Assembly: GCA_025924435.1 (NCBI GenBank)
Contig: JAICIL010000017.1
Span: 1 to 25,077, forward strand
Direction of reading: 5' to 3'
Length of the DNA stretch: 25,077 nt
Origin: Chloroflexia bacterium
Lineage (GTDB): Bacteria > Chloroflexota > Chloroflexia > Thermomicrobiales > JALYUS01
Below the pieces are notes generated by a model, which was given only the letters and a program-made list of their open reading frames with translations, ran no database searches and was not told where the DNA came from. Positions 1 to 7,152 of the stretch are shown here, one piece after another. Each line of letters opens with the position of its first letter. Position 1 is the stretch's first letter. The translations under genes were made by a program, and so were the position numbers.

Positions 1-70
1 CGTGCAGCCCGTAGTGATCTCGCAGGCAGGCGCGGAGCGTTTCGTCCGGCATGTCGGGTTTTTCGAGCAT
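1..70 (-). CDS. N-terminal fragment of a probable APH-family phosphotransferase (runs off the left edge)
   Basis: Only the first 23 codons lie in the window. ATG at 70 is preceded by GGGAG at about 10 nt, and the peptide begins MLEKPDMPDETLRACL. A second in-frame ATG at 52 is possible. The stretch 'DETLRACLRDHYGL' resembles the opening of many aminoglycoside/spectinomycin phosphotransferase-like kinases; this is recognition from memory, not a domain hit, because the catalytic part is missing. A good sigma-70 promoter sits just upstream, separating this gene from the glycosyltransferase cluster that ends at 188. It would be the fourth APH-type gene in 25 kb. The call rests on a very short sequence and could be wrong. 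Confidence 0.45.
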   Translation of the reverse strand, partial: MLEKPDMPDETLRACLRDHYGLH

Positions 71-101
71 CGTAATCGCGCTCCCACGGTACGCGGCGGT
101 G

Positions 102-136
102 CGGTACGAGTATACAAGCGACTATCTCTGTGTCGC
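102..136 (-). promoter_or_regulatory. Sigma-70-type promoter of the left-edge gene
   Basis: Reading the minus strand, TATACT lies at 114-109 and GCGACA at 136-131, separated by 16 nt. The -10 matches the consensus at five of six bases and the -35 ends in GACA. The predicted start near 102 gives a leader of about 30 nt before the ATG at 70. The promoter lies in the 117-bp gap after the last gene of the polysaccharide cluster. No T-tailed terminator hairpin is visible in that gap. Confidence 0.55.
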
Positions 137-187
137 GCGCATGTGCGCTCGGGCATTGCGTGCGCGAGGACCAATGTATTTGGAGCG

Positions 188-1429
188 TCATGTGCCTTCG
201 CCCGCTTCGATGGCTGCCCGATAGACGGCGATGTGGCGATCGGCCACCTCCTCCAGCCCGAACAGGCGCGCCGCGCGCTCGCGCGAGGCGGCGGACATGC
301 GCGCGCGCGGACCGGTGTCCGTCGCGAGCGCCATCAGGCGATCCACCATCGTCGCCACGTCGTCAACCGGGGTGAGGAAACCCGTCGTGCCGTCCACGAC
401 GACTTCGCGCGTGCCGCCGGTATCCGTGGCGACGATCGGGCAGCCCGCCGCGAGCGCCTCCAGATGTGTCCGGCTGAGCGGCTCCGGCCAGCGCGCCGGG
501 GTGATGAGCGCGACCGCGCGCCGCATCAAGGCGATGACCTCCTCGTTCGGCAGACGACCGAGCACCCGCAGACGATCCGGCGTACCGGCGGAGCGGAGCG
601 ATTCCTCCAGCGGGCCGTCGCCGACGACGAGGAGCGGCGGCGCGCCCGCGCCGAGCCGCGCGGCGATCGCCGGCAGCAGATCGGCCCCTTTGTGGGGGGA
701 GAGTTTCCCGACATAGAGGAAGAAGCGGTCGGGTGCATCGAGCGCAGCCGCGCGTTCGCCCGGCGCGAAGAGCGCGAGGTCAACGGCGTTCGGGATCGTG
801 TGCAGGTGCGAAGGCGGGACGACCGGGGCCAACTCGCGCCGCATCGCGTCGCTCGCCGCGATCACGCCCGCCGCGCGCGCGAGGTAGCGTCGGCGTTGCC
901 GCAGCATCGCCCGCATCACCTCACGCTTGAGATCGCGCGCCAGTCGCGGCGCGTCAACGGAGCCGCGCTGCGCGTTGCACGGCGAGCGCGTGCCGACGAG
1001 GCAGCCCGGACATGGCGCCGCAGCGAGCGCCGTCCCGTAGAAGCAGACGGGCCAGTGGTCGCGCACCGTGACGACGAGCGGCACCGCGCGTGCGGCCCGG
1101 CTCGCGACGAGCATCGCGCTGATGTGCTGCGCGTGGACGATGTCCGGCGACCACGCGCGGACGAGTCGCCGCACGACGCGGCCCGGTCCAAGCCCGCTCA
1201 GCGCGAACAGGGCAGGATTGAACGACCGGGCATCCGGTTCCGCACGCCAGACGGGAAACCCATCATGATCGGTGGCCGCGAGCCGCACCGTTGGTTGGGC
1301 GATGACAATGCGGACGTCGTGGCCCTGCGCGCGCAGCCCCCGCGCGAGATGGTAGGTGCTCCAGCCGCTGCCGTACGAATGCGGCGGAAAGGCGTCCGTG
1401 ACGAAGAGGATGCGGAGCGGGTGACTCAT
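188..1429 (-). CDS. GT4-type glycosyltransferase (last gene of cluster)
   Basis: This 413-residue retaining GT-B glycosyltransferase would add a sugar from a nucleotide donor to a lipid-linked glycan at the cytoplasmic membrane face. The N-terminal Rossmann domain starts MSHPLRILFVTDAFPP. The donor-binding C-terminal half has FLYVGKLSPHKG, VVGDGP and an EX7E pair at about residues 316 and 324, followed by GG-T-EVV. An unusual insert after DHWPV carries Cys129, Cys140, Cys143 and Cys151, a possible metal site. The ATG at 1429 overlaps the stop of the preceding glycosyltransferase as ATGA and fits the start of the fold; an upstream extension would lie on the neighbour's coding sequence. No Shine-Dalgarno is visible, so translation is probably coupled. 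Donor and acceptor are unknown. Confidence 0.9.
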   Translation of the reverse strand: MSHPLRILFVTDAFPPHSYGSGWSTYHLARGLRAQGHDVRIVIAQPTVRLAATDHDGFPVWRAEPDARSFNPALFALSGLGPGRVVRRLVRAWSPDIVHAQHISAMLVASRAARAVPLVVTVRDHWPVCFYGTALAAAPCPGCLVGTRSPCNAQRGSVDAPRLARDLKREVMRAMLRQRRRYLARAAGVIAASDAMRRELAPVVPPSHLHTIPNAVDLALFAPGERAAALDAPDRFFLYVGKLSPHKGADLLPAIAARLGAGAPPLLVVGDGPLEESLRSAGTPDRLRVLGRLPNEEVIALMRRAVALITPARWPEPLSRTHLEALAAGCPIVATDTGGTREVVVDGTTGFLTPVDDVATMVDRLMALATDTGPRARMSAASRERAARLFGLEEVADRHIAVYRAAIEAGEGT

Positions 1430-2592
1430 CGGCGCGCCGCCAGGCGGGTCATCAGCGCGTCCAGATGGCGGCAGTGCGCCTCCCATGACCATTCGGCGAC
1501 GACGCGCGCGCGGCCCGTCCCGCCCATCACCGCGCGCCGCCCCGGATCGCCGATCAGGTCCACCATCGCGGCGGCGAGGGCGGTCGTGTCCCGCTCGGGC
1601 ACGGCGATCCCCGCGCCGCGCACCATCTCCGTGAGCGGTTCCACCGCCGTGGTGACCACCGGCACGCCCATCGCCATCGCCTCGAATATTTTCAGCGGCG
1701 ACCAGTAGAAGCCGAAGTGTCGCAACGGCGCGTGCAGCGACGGCACGAACGGCGCGACCGCGACATCGCAGAGCGCCAGATGTAGCGGCACATCGCGATA
1801 GGGCACCGACCCGGTGAAAATGATACCCGCCGCCTCGCCGACCGATGTTTCCAGCGACCGACGCTCCGGGCCGTCGCCGACGAGGAGGAGGCGGGCAGCG
1901 GGTATCCGGTCGCGCACGAGGGGAAAGGCGCGGATCGCCTCGGCGGCGCCGTGCCAGGCGCGGAAACTGCCGACGAAGCCGACGACCGGGGCATCGGGCG
2001 GGATGCCGTAGCGCCGCCGGAGCGCGTCCGCCTCGCCCCCGACCCGGGGATAGCGCACGGGGTCGAACTGCCGCACATTCGCGCCCCACTGGAGCGGCGT
2101 CACCTTGTGGCGATCTGCGGCGGGGACGGTCGTCGCGAGGGGCGTCACGATGGCGTCCGCCCAGCGGCATTGCCGCGCGGCCCAGCGTCGCATGGGTCGC
2201 CCGGCCAACCGATCAATCCGGTCCTTCGGCGTGCCGGGGGGATCCCAGACGGGCGCGTTCACCTCAAGAATCGCGGGAATATTGGCCGCGTGCGCGGCGA
2301 CGATCCCGCCCCCGGCGAAGGTGTAGAAGCGTTCCATGATGACGTCCGGCCGCCACTCCCGCGCGATCGTCCGCACGCGCGGCGTGACCATCCACGCGAG
2401 TTTCGGCGGCGCGTGCACCAGCGTGACGCGCGCGTGCAGCCGTTCGCCCCGGCCCTCCTTCGCGGCGCCGCGCGCGACGACCCACACATCGTGTCCGAGG
2501 GCGGCGAGACCGTTGGCGACTTCCCGGACATGCGTTGCGCCCCCGTGCGCCCCGGTGATGTCAATGGCGAGGGCGCAATAAAGCACCTTCAT
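1426..2592 (-). CDS. GT4-type glycosyltransferase
   Basis: This is a 388-residue GT-B enzyme for glycan assembly. It opens MKVLYCALAIDITGAHGGAT, with the donor-domain signatures GFVGSFRAWHG and LLLVGDGPERR. The usual EX7E motif appears as SPLKIFE at residues 298-304: the first Glu is replaced, a variant seen in a GT4 subgroup and shared with the gene ending at 5822. The ATG at 2592 was chosen because the glycine-rich first strand begins there and it overlaps the upstream stop as ATGA; a longer frame upstream runs inside the methyltransferase gene. Its own stop overlaps the next start, also as ATGA. No Shine-Dalgarno precedes it, so it relies on coupling. Sugar specificity cannot be read. Confidence 0.9.
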   Translation of the reverse strand: MKVLYCALAIDITGAHGGATHVREVANGLAALGHDVWVVARGAAKEGRGERLHARVTLVHAPPKLAWMVTPRVRTIAREWRPDVIMERFYTFAGGGIVAAHAANIPAILEVNAPVWDPPGTPKDRIDRLAGRPMRRWAARQCRWADAIVTPLATTVPAADRHKVTPLQWGANVRQFDPVRYPRVGGEADALRRRYGIPPDAPVVGFVGSFRAWHGAAEAIRAFPLVRDRIPAARLLLVGDGPERRSLETSVGEAAGIIFTGSVPYRDVPLHLALCDVAVAPFVPSLHAPLRHFGFYWSPLKIFEAMAMGVPVVTTAVEPLTEMVRGAGIAVPERDTTALAAAMVDLIGDPGRRAVMGGTGRARVVAEWSWEAHCRHLDALMTRLAARR

Positions 2593-3644
2593 AGGCGGTG
2601 CGAGGGCCGGGCGAGCAGGAAAAACGGGCCGGTGCGGACGCCTCGGAAGAATGTTACATCCAGTGCGAGCAACGCGGTCGCGACGCGCAAGGCGAACCGG
2701 ACGAGCGGCCAGCGCGCGGCGCGATCGCGGATGCCGCCTGACGCCTGAGGGGATGCCCCAGCGGGCGCGCCATCCGGACATCGTTTCCGGCGCATCAGGC
2801 GCTGCTCGACGATCGCGAAGCCGAGCGTCTCGACGTAGGTCGCGAGCACGGGATTGAGGAACCAGAGGCGCGCGATCCGGAAGCCACCGGCGGCGAATTC
2901 GTGTTCGAGCGCGGCGGTGGTCTCCACCGCCTTGACGTGGTCGCCCTTGCGGAGGTGATCGCGCGAGCGGTTGACGATGCCCGCCCTATGGAGGGATTCC
3001 GCAGCCCGGCGACCCGGATCAATGAGCGCGTTGAGCCACGATCGCTCCCGCGTGTTCGAGAAACAGAAGTACGCGCCCGTTGACTGGAGCACGCGCCGCG
3101 TCTCGCGCAGATGCGCGCGCACACCGGCGAGATCGAGATGCTCGAAAACATCAATCGAGTATGCGCCGTCGAAGGTTGCGCGCGCGAACGGCAGGGCGCG
3201 GGCGTCGCCCTGGACGAGGTCAACCGTCGCGACCGCCTCCGGCGCGAAGCGCGCGGCGGGGTCGAGGCCGACCATGTGGGCGACGGCCCGCCGATTCCAG
3301 CAGGCGAACTTGCCGTTGCCGCACCCGATGTCCACGAGCGCGTCCGCGCGGCGCGGGTGCAGCAGCAATCGCAAGACCCACTGGCGCACACCGGCGGAGA
3401 GGACCGGCGTGCGGATCACCGGATCATCGAGGTCCGCCGCCGGGTCGGTGTATACGGTCTCTTTGCCGCGCAATTCCGTGGCCGGTCGCATGTCCACATA
3501 TCCCTGAAGCACGCGATAGGTTGCCGCGCACGTCGTGCAGACGAGATCGTCGCCGACGCGCGCCAGTCGCCCGGCCTCTTCGGCGGATGGCGATTGCACG
3601 CAGGTGGGGCAGCGGAGGGCGGCGAGCAGCCAGGACGAGATCAT
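2589..3644 (-). CDS. SAM-dependent methyltransferase with built-in zinc ribbon
   Basis: This 351-residue protein has two parts. The N-terminal Trm112-like zinc ribbon has Cys12, Cys15, Cys36 and Cys39 (CPTC and CTTC). A class I methyltransferase domain follows, with the SAM-binding loop VDIGCGNG at about 104-111, VQGDARALPF as the acidic/adenine loop, and DVFEHLD. The last 60 residues are basic and hydrophobic (ATALLALDVTFF), which may hold the enzyme at the membrane. In a glycan cluster it most likely O-methylates a sugar or a lipid-linked intermediate; that role is inferred from context. The ATG at 3644 has a strong GAGGGGG four bases upstream and an ATGA overlap with the previous gene. The stop overlaps the next gene in the same way. 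Confidence 0.85.
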   Translation of the reverse strand: MISSWLLAALRCPTCVQSPSAEEAGRLARVGDDLVCTTCAATYRVLQGYVDMRPATELRGKETVYTDPAADLDDPVIRTPVLSAGVRQWVLRLLLHPRRADALVDIGCGNGKFACWNRRAVAHMVGLDPAARFAPEAVATVDLVQGDARALPFARATFDGAYSIDVFEHLDLAGVRAHLRETRRVLQSTGAYFCFSNTRERSWLNALIDPGRRAAESLHRAGIVNRSRDHLRKGDHVKAVETTAALEHEFAAGGFRIARLWFLNPVLATYVETLGFAIVEQRLMRRKRCPDGAPAGASPQASGGIRDRAARWPLVRFALRVATALLALDVTFFRGVRTGPFFLLARPSHRL

Positions 3645-4351
3645 CGCGCCCCCTCGCGCCAGCCGAAGGCGACAATCCCGTTGCCGACGAGCGGCGGATA
3701 GGGGAGCGACAGCCGGACGGGCAATCGCCTGCCGCCGACTCGCAGCATCGGTTTGAAGCCGGTGCGGACGCGCACGTCGGCGAAGCCGAGGCGCAGGAGC
3801 ACGGCGCGCATCTCGGCGGGCGAGTAGATGTGCGTGTGCGTCGGGTCGGCCTCGCCGCTCCAGACGCGCCGGGTGGCGGTGAAGAGCGGGCGACGGGCGT
3901 CCCAGCGGTTCGGCGTCGTCAGCGCGACGCAGCCACCGGGCCGGAGGACGCGGAGGCAGGCGGACAGCGTCGCCGCGCCGTCCCGGACGTGCTCGATCGC
4001 CTCGCGCAGAATGATCAGATCGAATGTATCGGGGGCGAACGGCAAGGGTGCATCGAGGTCGGCCCGCACGAGGCGGGCACGCGGCAGCATCCGCCGCGCC
4101 GCCCGGAGCGCCGCGCTCGCGATGTCGAGGCCGATCACGCGCTCGGATCGCCGGTCGAAGAACCGCAGGCCCGGCGCGGCGCCGCACGCGGCATCGAGGA
4201 TGCACGCATCGGCGCGGAGGCGGACACCGCCCATCGAGAGCAGCCGCGTGTACTCCCAATGGACTTTCGCGGCGGACTTCGCCTGCTGCACGCGGAAGTA
4301 GTCGTCGTCGTACGCCGGACGCTCCACGACGGCGGTTGGGTGATCGGTCAC
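3641..4351 (-). CDS. Class I SAM-dependent methyltransferase
   Basis: This 236-residue methyltransferase has the nucleotide-binding loop LDAACGAAPG at about 52-61, an acidic residue ending strand 2 (VIGLD), ADLDAPLPF, and the post-motif EHVRDGAATLSACLRVLRPGG typical of Methyltransf_11/25 proteins. The N-terminus (DDDYFRVQQAKSAAKVHWEY) looks like a substrate-cap helix. It starts with GTG at 4351, overlapping the upstream stop as GTGA, with AAGG about 10 nt before. The C-terminus overlaps the next methyltransferase gene. Its role is probably methylation of a sugar in the exported glycan; O- versus N-methylation and the acceptor cannot be inferred. Confidence 0.85.
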   Translation of the reverse strand: MTDHPTAVVERPAYDDDYFRVQQAKSAAKVHWEYTRLLSMGGVRLRADACILDAACGAAPGLRFFDRRSERVIGLDIASAALRAARRMLPRARLVRADLDAPLPFAPDTFDLIILREAIEHVRDGAATLSACLRVLRPGGCVALTTPNRWDARRPLFTATRRVWSGEADPTHTHIYSPAEMRAVLLRLGFADVRVRTGFKPMLRVGGRRLPVRLSLPYPPLVGNGIVAFGWREGAR

Positions 4352-5829
4352 TTCGCGCCGCCTTGATAGAACGAGGCGGGATCGCGCACCATCCGCCAGA
4401 GGTCGCCGAGGAGGTGGCGCGGCACGACCGTGAACTGGTTGGTGAGCACGCGCGGCCAGTCGAGGTGCTGCCGGTCCATGTCAAGCCGCACGAATTGCAA
4501 AATCAGCCCGCCATTCCAGAGGATGGCCAGCACGACGATGATCGGCACCCAGAGCCGGAGGGCCGTCCGCTCGCCCTCTTTCCGCTCCCCCAATCGCCGG
4601 AATAGTTCCGCGAGGCCGACCGCGAAGATCGGGCTACAGACGATGAACCGCCGCGCGCCGAACGCGCCCGCCGTCGTCCAGGTCTGGAACGCGCCATTGA
4701 GGTAGACCGTCATGAGGAAGCCGGTCGCCAGCGCGATGCCGAGGCGCGGCTCCCGCTGGATCAGCATGCAGAGTCCGGCGACCGCGAGCAGCAGCACCGG
4801 CGTCCAGAAAAATAGCCCGTGCCCCGGATCGAAGAGCACCCGGAGCGCGTTCGGCGCGTGCCACCGCAACTTGTCCGACACCTCGGACGATGGCCGAAGT
4901 GCCCCATTCAGCGCGCGATAGACCGCCAGTTGCGGCGTAAATGCGAGCGCCGCGCAGCCCCCCATCAGCAGGCCCCCCGTCACGGTGCGGCCCACGTCGC
5001 GCAGCCACGGCCGATCGGGATGGCGCACGCCGGGAACGAGGCGGAGCAGTTCATCCATGACGGGGACGAGGAGGATGACGGCGTCCTGCTCGCGCACCAT
5101 CGCGACGAGGCCGCCGAGCGCGCCGAGGGCGGCCCACGCGGCCCACGCGCGCCGCGCGCGCGCGCGGAACCAGACGGTCAGGAAGAGGGCGGCGGCGAAC
5201 CAGGAGGTCGCGTGCGCGTAGGTCGGGGCGAGGTGGCTGTAGAAGAGTGCCGGTGTGCCGAGCCAGACGACGAGCGCCGCCCAGAGCGCCGCCCGCCGGT
5301 CGGTGATCGCCCCCGCCAGCAGGTACGTGAGCAGGAGCGCGATGCCCGCATAGAGCGCGGCGCCGAGCGACACCGCCCGAATGTACGGCTGGCTGTATCC
5401 GTCCGCCATCGTGGATGCGCCGAGGGCGTGCACGAGGCGCGCGGCGCCGTCGCCCGCGAGGAAGAAGGGCGCCCAGAGGAGCGCGGAACCGGCCGGGCCG
5501 TTATTGATCGCGTGCCCGGATGGATTGCGCTTGTCAATGAAGCCCTGCTTGAAGTTCGCCAGCCCCGTCGGATTGCGCTCGTAGAACCCCTCATAATCGT
5601 TCGTGAAGTCGAGGTCATGGTCGAAATAGAGCGACCGGTCGTAGACGTAATACTCGATCGCGTCGGATGCCGTCATCCGGTGCGCGACGAAGGGCAGCGA
5701 GCAGAGATAGAGGATCGCTAGCACCGCGAAACCCCGGTCGAGGAGGCGCAGCCGCGCGCGCGGCACGGTCGTCGCATGCACGGTCGGTGGGGCGTCGCGC
5801 GCGGGCGTTTCGAGCGTCACATCATGCAC
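4348..5829 (-). CDS. Polytopic GT-C-like membrane glycosyltransferase
   Basis: This protein of about 493 residues has roughly ten or more hydrophobic segments. After a short N-tail, the first membrane span (FAVLAILYLCSLPF) is followed by a loop with ASDAIEYYVYDRSLYF and DHDLDFTNDYEGF. Acidic residues in the first extracytoplasmic loop are the hallmark of GT-C enzymes (ArnT/PMT/GT39 type) that use polyprenyl-phosphate sugars. In this cluster it could decorate or transfer the flipped glycan outside the membrane. It is not an obvious Wzy polymerase, though that cannot be excluded. Start choice: GTG at 5829 has GAGG six bases upstream and overlaps the previous stop; GTG at 5820 is the alternative. 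The longer frame to 6081 lies on the neighbouring glycosyltransferase gene and is rejected. Confidence 0.75.
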   Translation of the reverse strand: MHDVTLETPARDAPPTVHATTVPRARLRLLDRGFAVLAILYLCSLPFVAHRMTASDAIEYYVYDRSLYFDHDLDFTNDYEGFYERNPTGLANFKQGFIDKRNPSGHAINNGPAGSALLWAPFFLAGDGAARLVHALGASTMADGYSQPYIRAVSLGAALYAGIALLLTYLLAGAITDRRAALWAALVVWLGTPALFYSHLAPTYAHATSWFAAALFLTVWFRARARRAWAAWAALGALGGLVAMVREQDAVILLVPVMDELLRLVPGVRHPDRPWLRDVGRTVTGGLLMGGCAALAFTPQLAVYRALNGALRPSSEVSDKLRWHAPNALRVLFDPGHGLFFWTPVLLLAVAGLCMLIQREPRLGIALATGFLMTVYLNGAFQTWTTAGAFGARRFIVCSPIFAVGLAELFRRLGERKEGERTALRLWVPIIVVLAILWNGGLILQFVRLDMDRQHLDWPRVLTNQFTVVPRHLLGDLWRMVRDPASFYQGGAK

Positions 5830-7090
5830 GCGCGGCCTCGCATATCTGCCGACAGAAGGCGACAATTGCCGTCGCGCGATTGCGATACGTGTACCGCTCC
5901 ACGGCGCGGCGCGCCCGTTCGGCCATCGCATTCGCTTCCTCGGGGTGGTCCGCAATCCAGAGGATGCCCACCGCAGTGGCCGCCGGATCGCCCGGCGACA
6001 CATAGTACGCCGCATCGTGCGGGAGGATTTCCCGCAACGCGGGCAGATCCGTCGCGACAATCGGGCGCGCCATCGCCGCATATTCGAACAGTTTGAGGGG
6101 CGACGCGCTCGCTTTCGTCACGGTGTCCGGGATGGTCAGCACATCGGCCGCCGCGAGATAGGACGAAATGGCGCTCACGGGCTGCGGCGGGACGATGCGC
6201 ACGCGGTCGGCGATGCCACGGCGCGCAGCCTGCTCGGCGATGGCGGCCCGCTCCCCGTCCCGACCGCCGACGAGTACGAGCCGCGCGGACGGGAGCGTCT
6301 GCGCGACGATTGCGAAGGCGTCCACCAGCAGGTCCACGCCGTGATAGGCGAAAGTCAGCCCGGTATACACGATGACGCACGCATCCAGCGGGAGATCGAG
6401 CGCGACACGTGGCTGATCGCGGCACAGGGGGCGATAGAGATCGTCGTCATAGGCGTCCGGGATGACATGAATCGGCGTGTGCCTCGCCGCACCAATCAGC
6501 GCCTGGAGTTCAGGGACGAAGGCATCCGTGAGCGAGACGAGGCCGCTGGCATGACGCACGGCGAGCGCGTCAATGCGCGGGGCGAGCCAGCGCGCGACCG
6601 GCCCGGAGTTCGCGGACCGATTGGTCGCCTCGCGGTCGTGCATCTCGAAGATGACCGCGATGTGCAGGAGTTTCGGCAAGAGGAGCGAGAGCCACATCGC
6701 GCAGATGATGTCCCGGACATAGACGATATCCGGCCGTGGTCGCGCCGCGACGAGGTGCGCGAGCACCCGGAATGCGAACCAGGTCCGCTCCAGGTACGAC
6801 CAGAGCGCCGAGCGGATCAGGTGCCGGCCGGCATTGAACGGCAGGCGGAGCAGGTGCGTCGCACCGACTTTCGCAAACGCGCTCGGGCGGAGGGCGAACC
6901 GTGGGATGATCGCCGCGAAGTCCGGGGCGATTGCACGGAGCGCATCAACGGTCGCGTACGTTTGCACGGCATTCGCGGAGCGGAGGATCAGGCTCGACGG
7001 GTAGGCGACGTACGCGATGCGCGGCGTCGGCCCCGCGTTGCCTGTCGCGGCATCGGTTGTCTGGGTCCCTGTCTCTCTCGTGCCGACCAC
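5822..7090 (-). CDS. GT4-type glycosyltransferase, first gene after internal promoter
   Basis: This is a GT-B enzyme of about 422 residues. The N-domain begins PRIAYVAYPSSLILRSANAV; the HDREATNRS segment and the donor domain IVYTGLTFAYHGVDLL and LVGGRDGERAAI are typical of GT4. The catalytic region is ASPLKLFE (about 329-336): the first Glu of EX7E is missing, as in the gene ending at 1426, so the two probably belong to one subfamily. A GTG at 7090 is taken as the start, with GGAAGG nine bases upstream. The frame stays open to 7258, but that would cover the promoter and the end of the upstream gene. It is the only gene of the cluster separated from its predecessor (62 bp), and a promoter lies in that gap. 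Confidence 0.85.
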   Translation of the reverse strand: MVGTRETGTQTTDAATGNAGPTPRIAYVAYPSSLILRSANAVQTYATVDALRAIAPDFAAIIPRFALRPSAFAKVGATHLLRLPFNAGRHLIRSALWSYLERTWFAFRVLAHLVAARPRPDIVYVRDIICAMWLSLLLPKLLHIAVIFEMHDREATNRSANSGPVARWLAPRIDALAVRHASGLVSLTDAFVPELQALIGAARHTPIHVIPDAYDDDLYRPLCRDQPRVALDLPLDACVIVYTGLTFAYHGVDLLVDAFAIVAQTLPSARLVLVGGRDGERAAIAEQAARRGIADRVRIVPPQPVSAISSYLAAADVLTIPDTVTKASASPLKLFEYAAMARPIVATDLPALREILPHDAAYYVSPGDPAATAVGILWIADHPEEANAMAERARRAVERYTYRNRATAIVAFCRQICEAARA

Positions 7091-7121
7091 CCGCTCGCGC
7101 CTTCCCGCGTCCCGTCCCTCG

Positions 7122-7137
7122 GTTGCCGAGTATAGCA
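7122..7137 (-). promoter_or_regulatory. Internal extended -10 promoter in the polysaccharide cluster
   Basis: Minus-strand reading gives TGC-TATACT at 7137-7129: a TATACT hexamer with the TGn extension, which can compensate for a poor -35. No good -35 is visible at 16-18 nt; the region there is the end of the upstream glycosyltransferase gene. The expected transcript start near 7122 gives a leader of about 32 nt before the GTG at 7090. It would drive the six distal genes (positions 7090 to 188) separately from the upstream five. Confidence 0.55.
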
Positions 7138-7152
7138 CAGACCGTGCGGCGG

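Noticed and set aside
2..1708. Long plus-strand open frame (568 codons) antisense to two glycosyltransferase genes
   Set aside because: It is Arg/Ala/Pro-rich with no domain motifs and is fully covered by minus-strand GT4 genes with clear motifs; a shadow frame caused by high GC.
1430..2170. Upstream extension of the GT4 gene ending at 188 (open to 2170)
   Set aside because: The extension lies wholly on the preceding GT4 gene in another frame and has no fold; the ATGA junction at 1429 gives the natural start.
5830..6081. Arg-rich N-terminal extension of the GT-C-like protein
   Set aside because: It is a shadow of the GT4 gene ending at 5822; true similarity begins after the GTG near 5829 or 5820.
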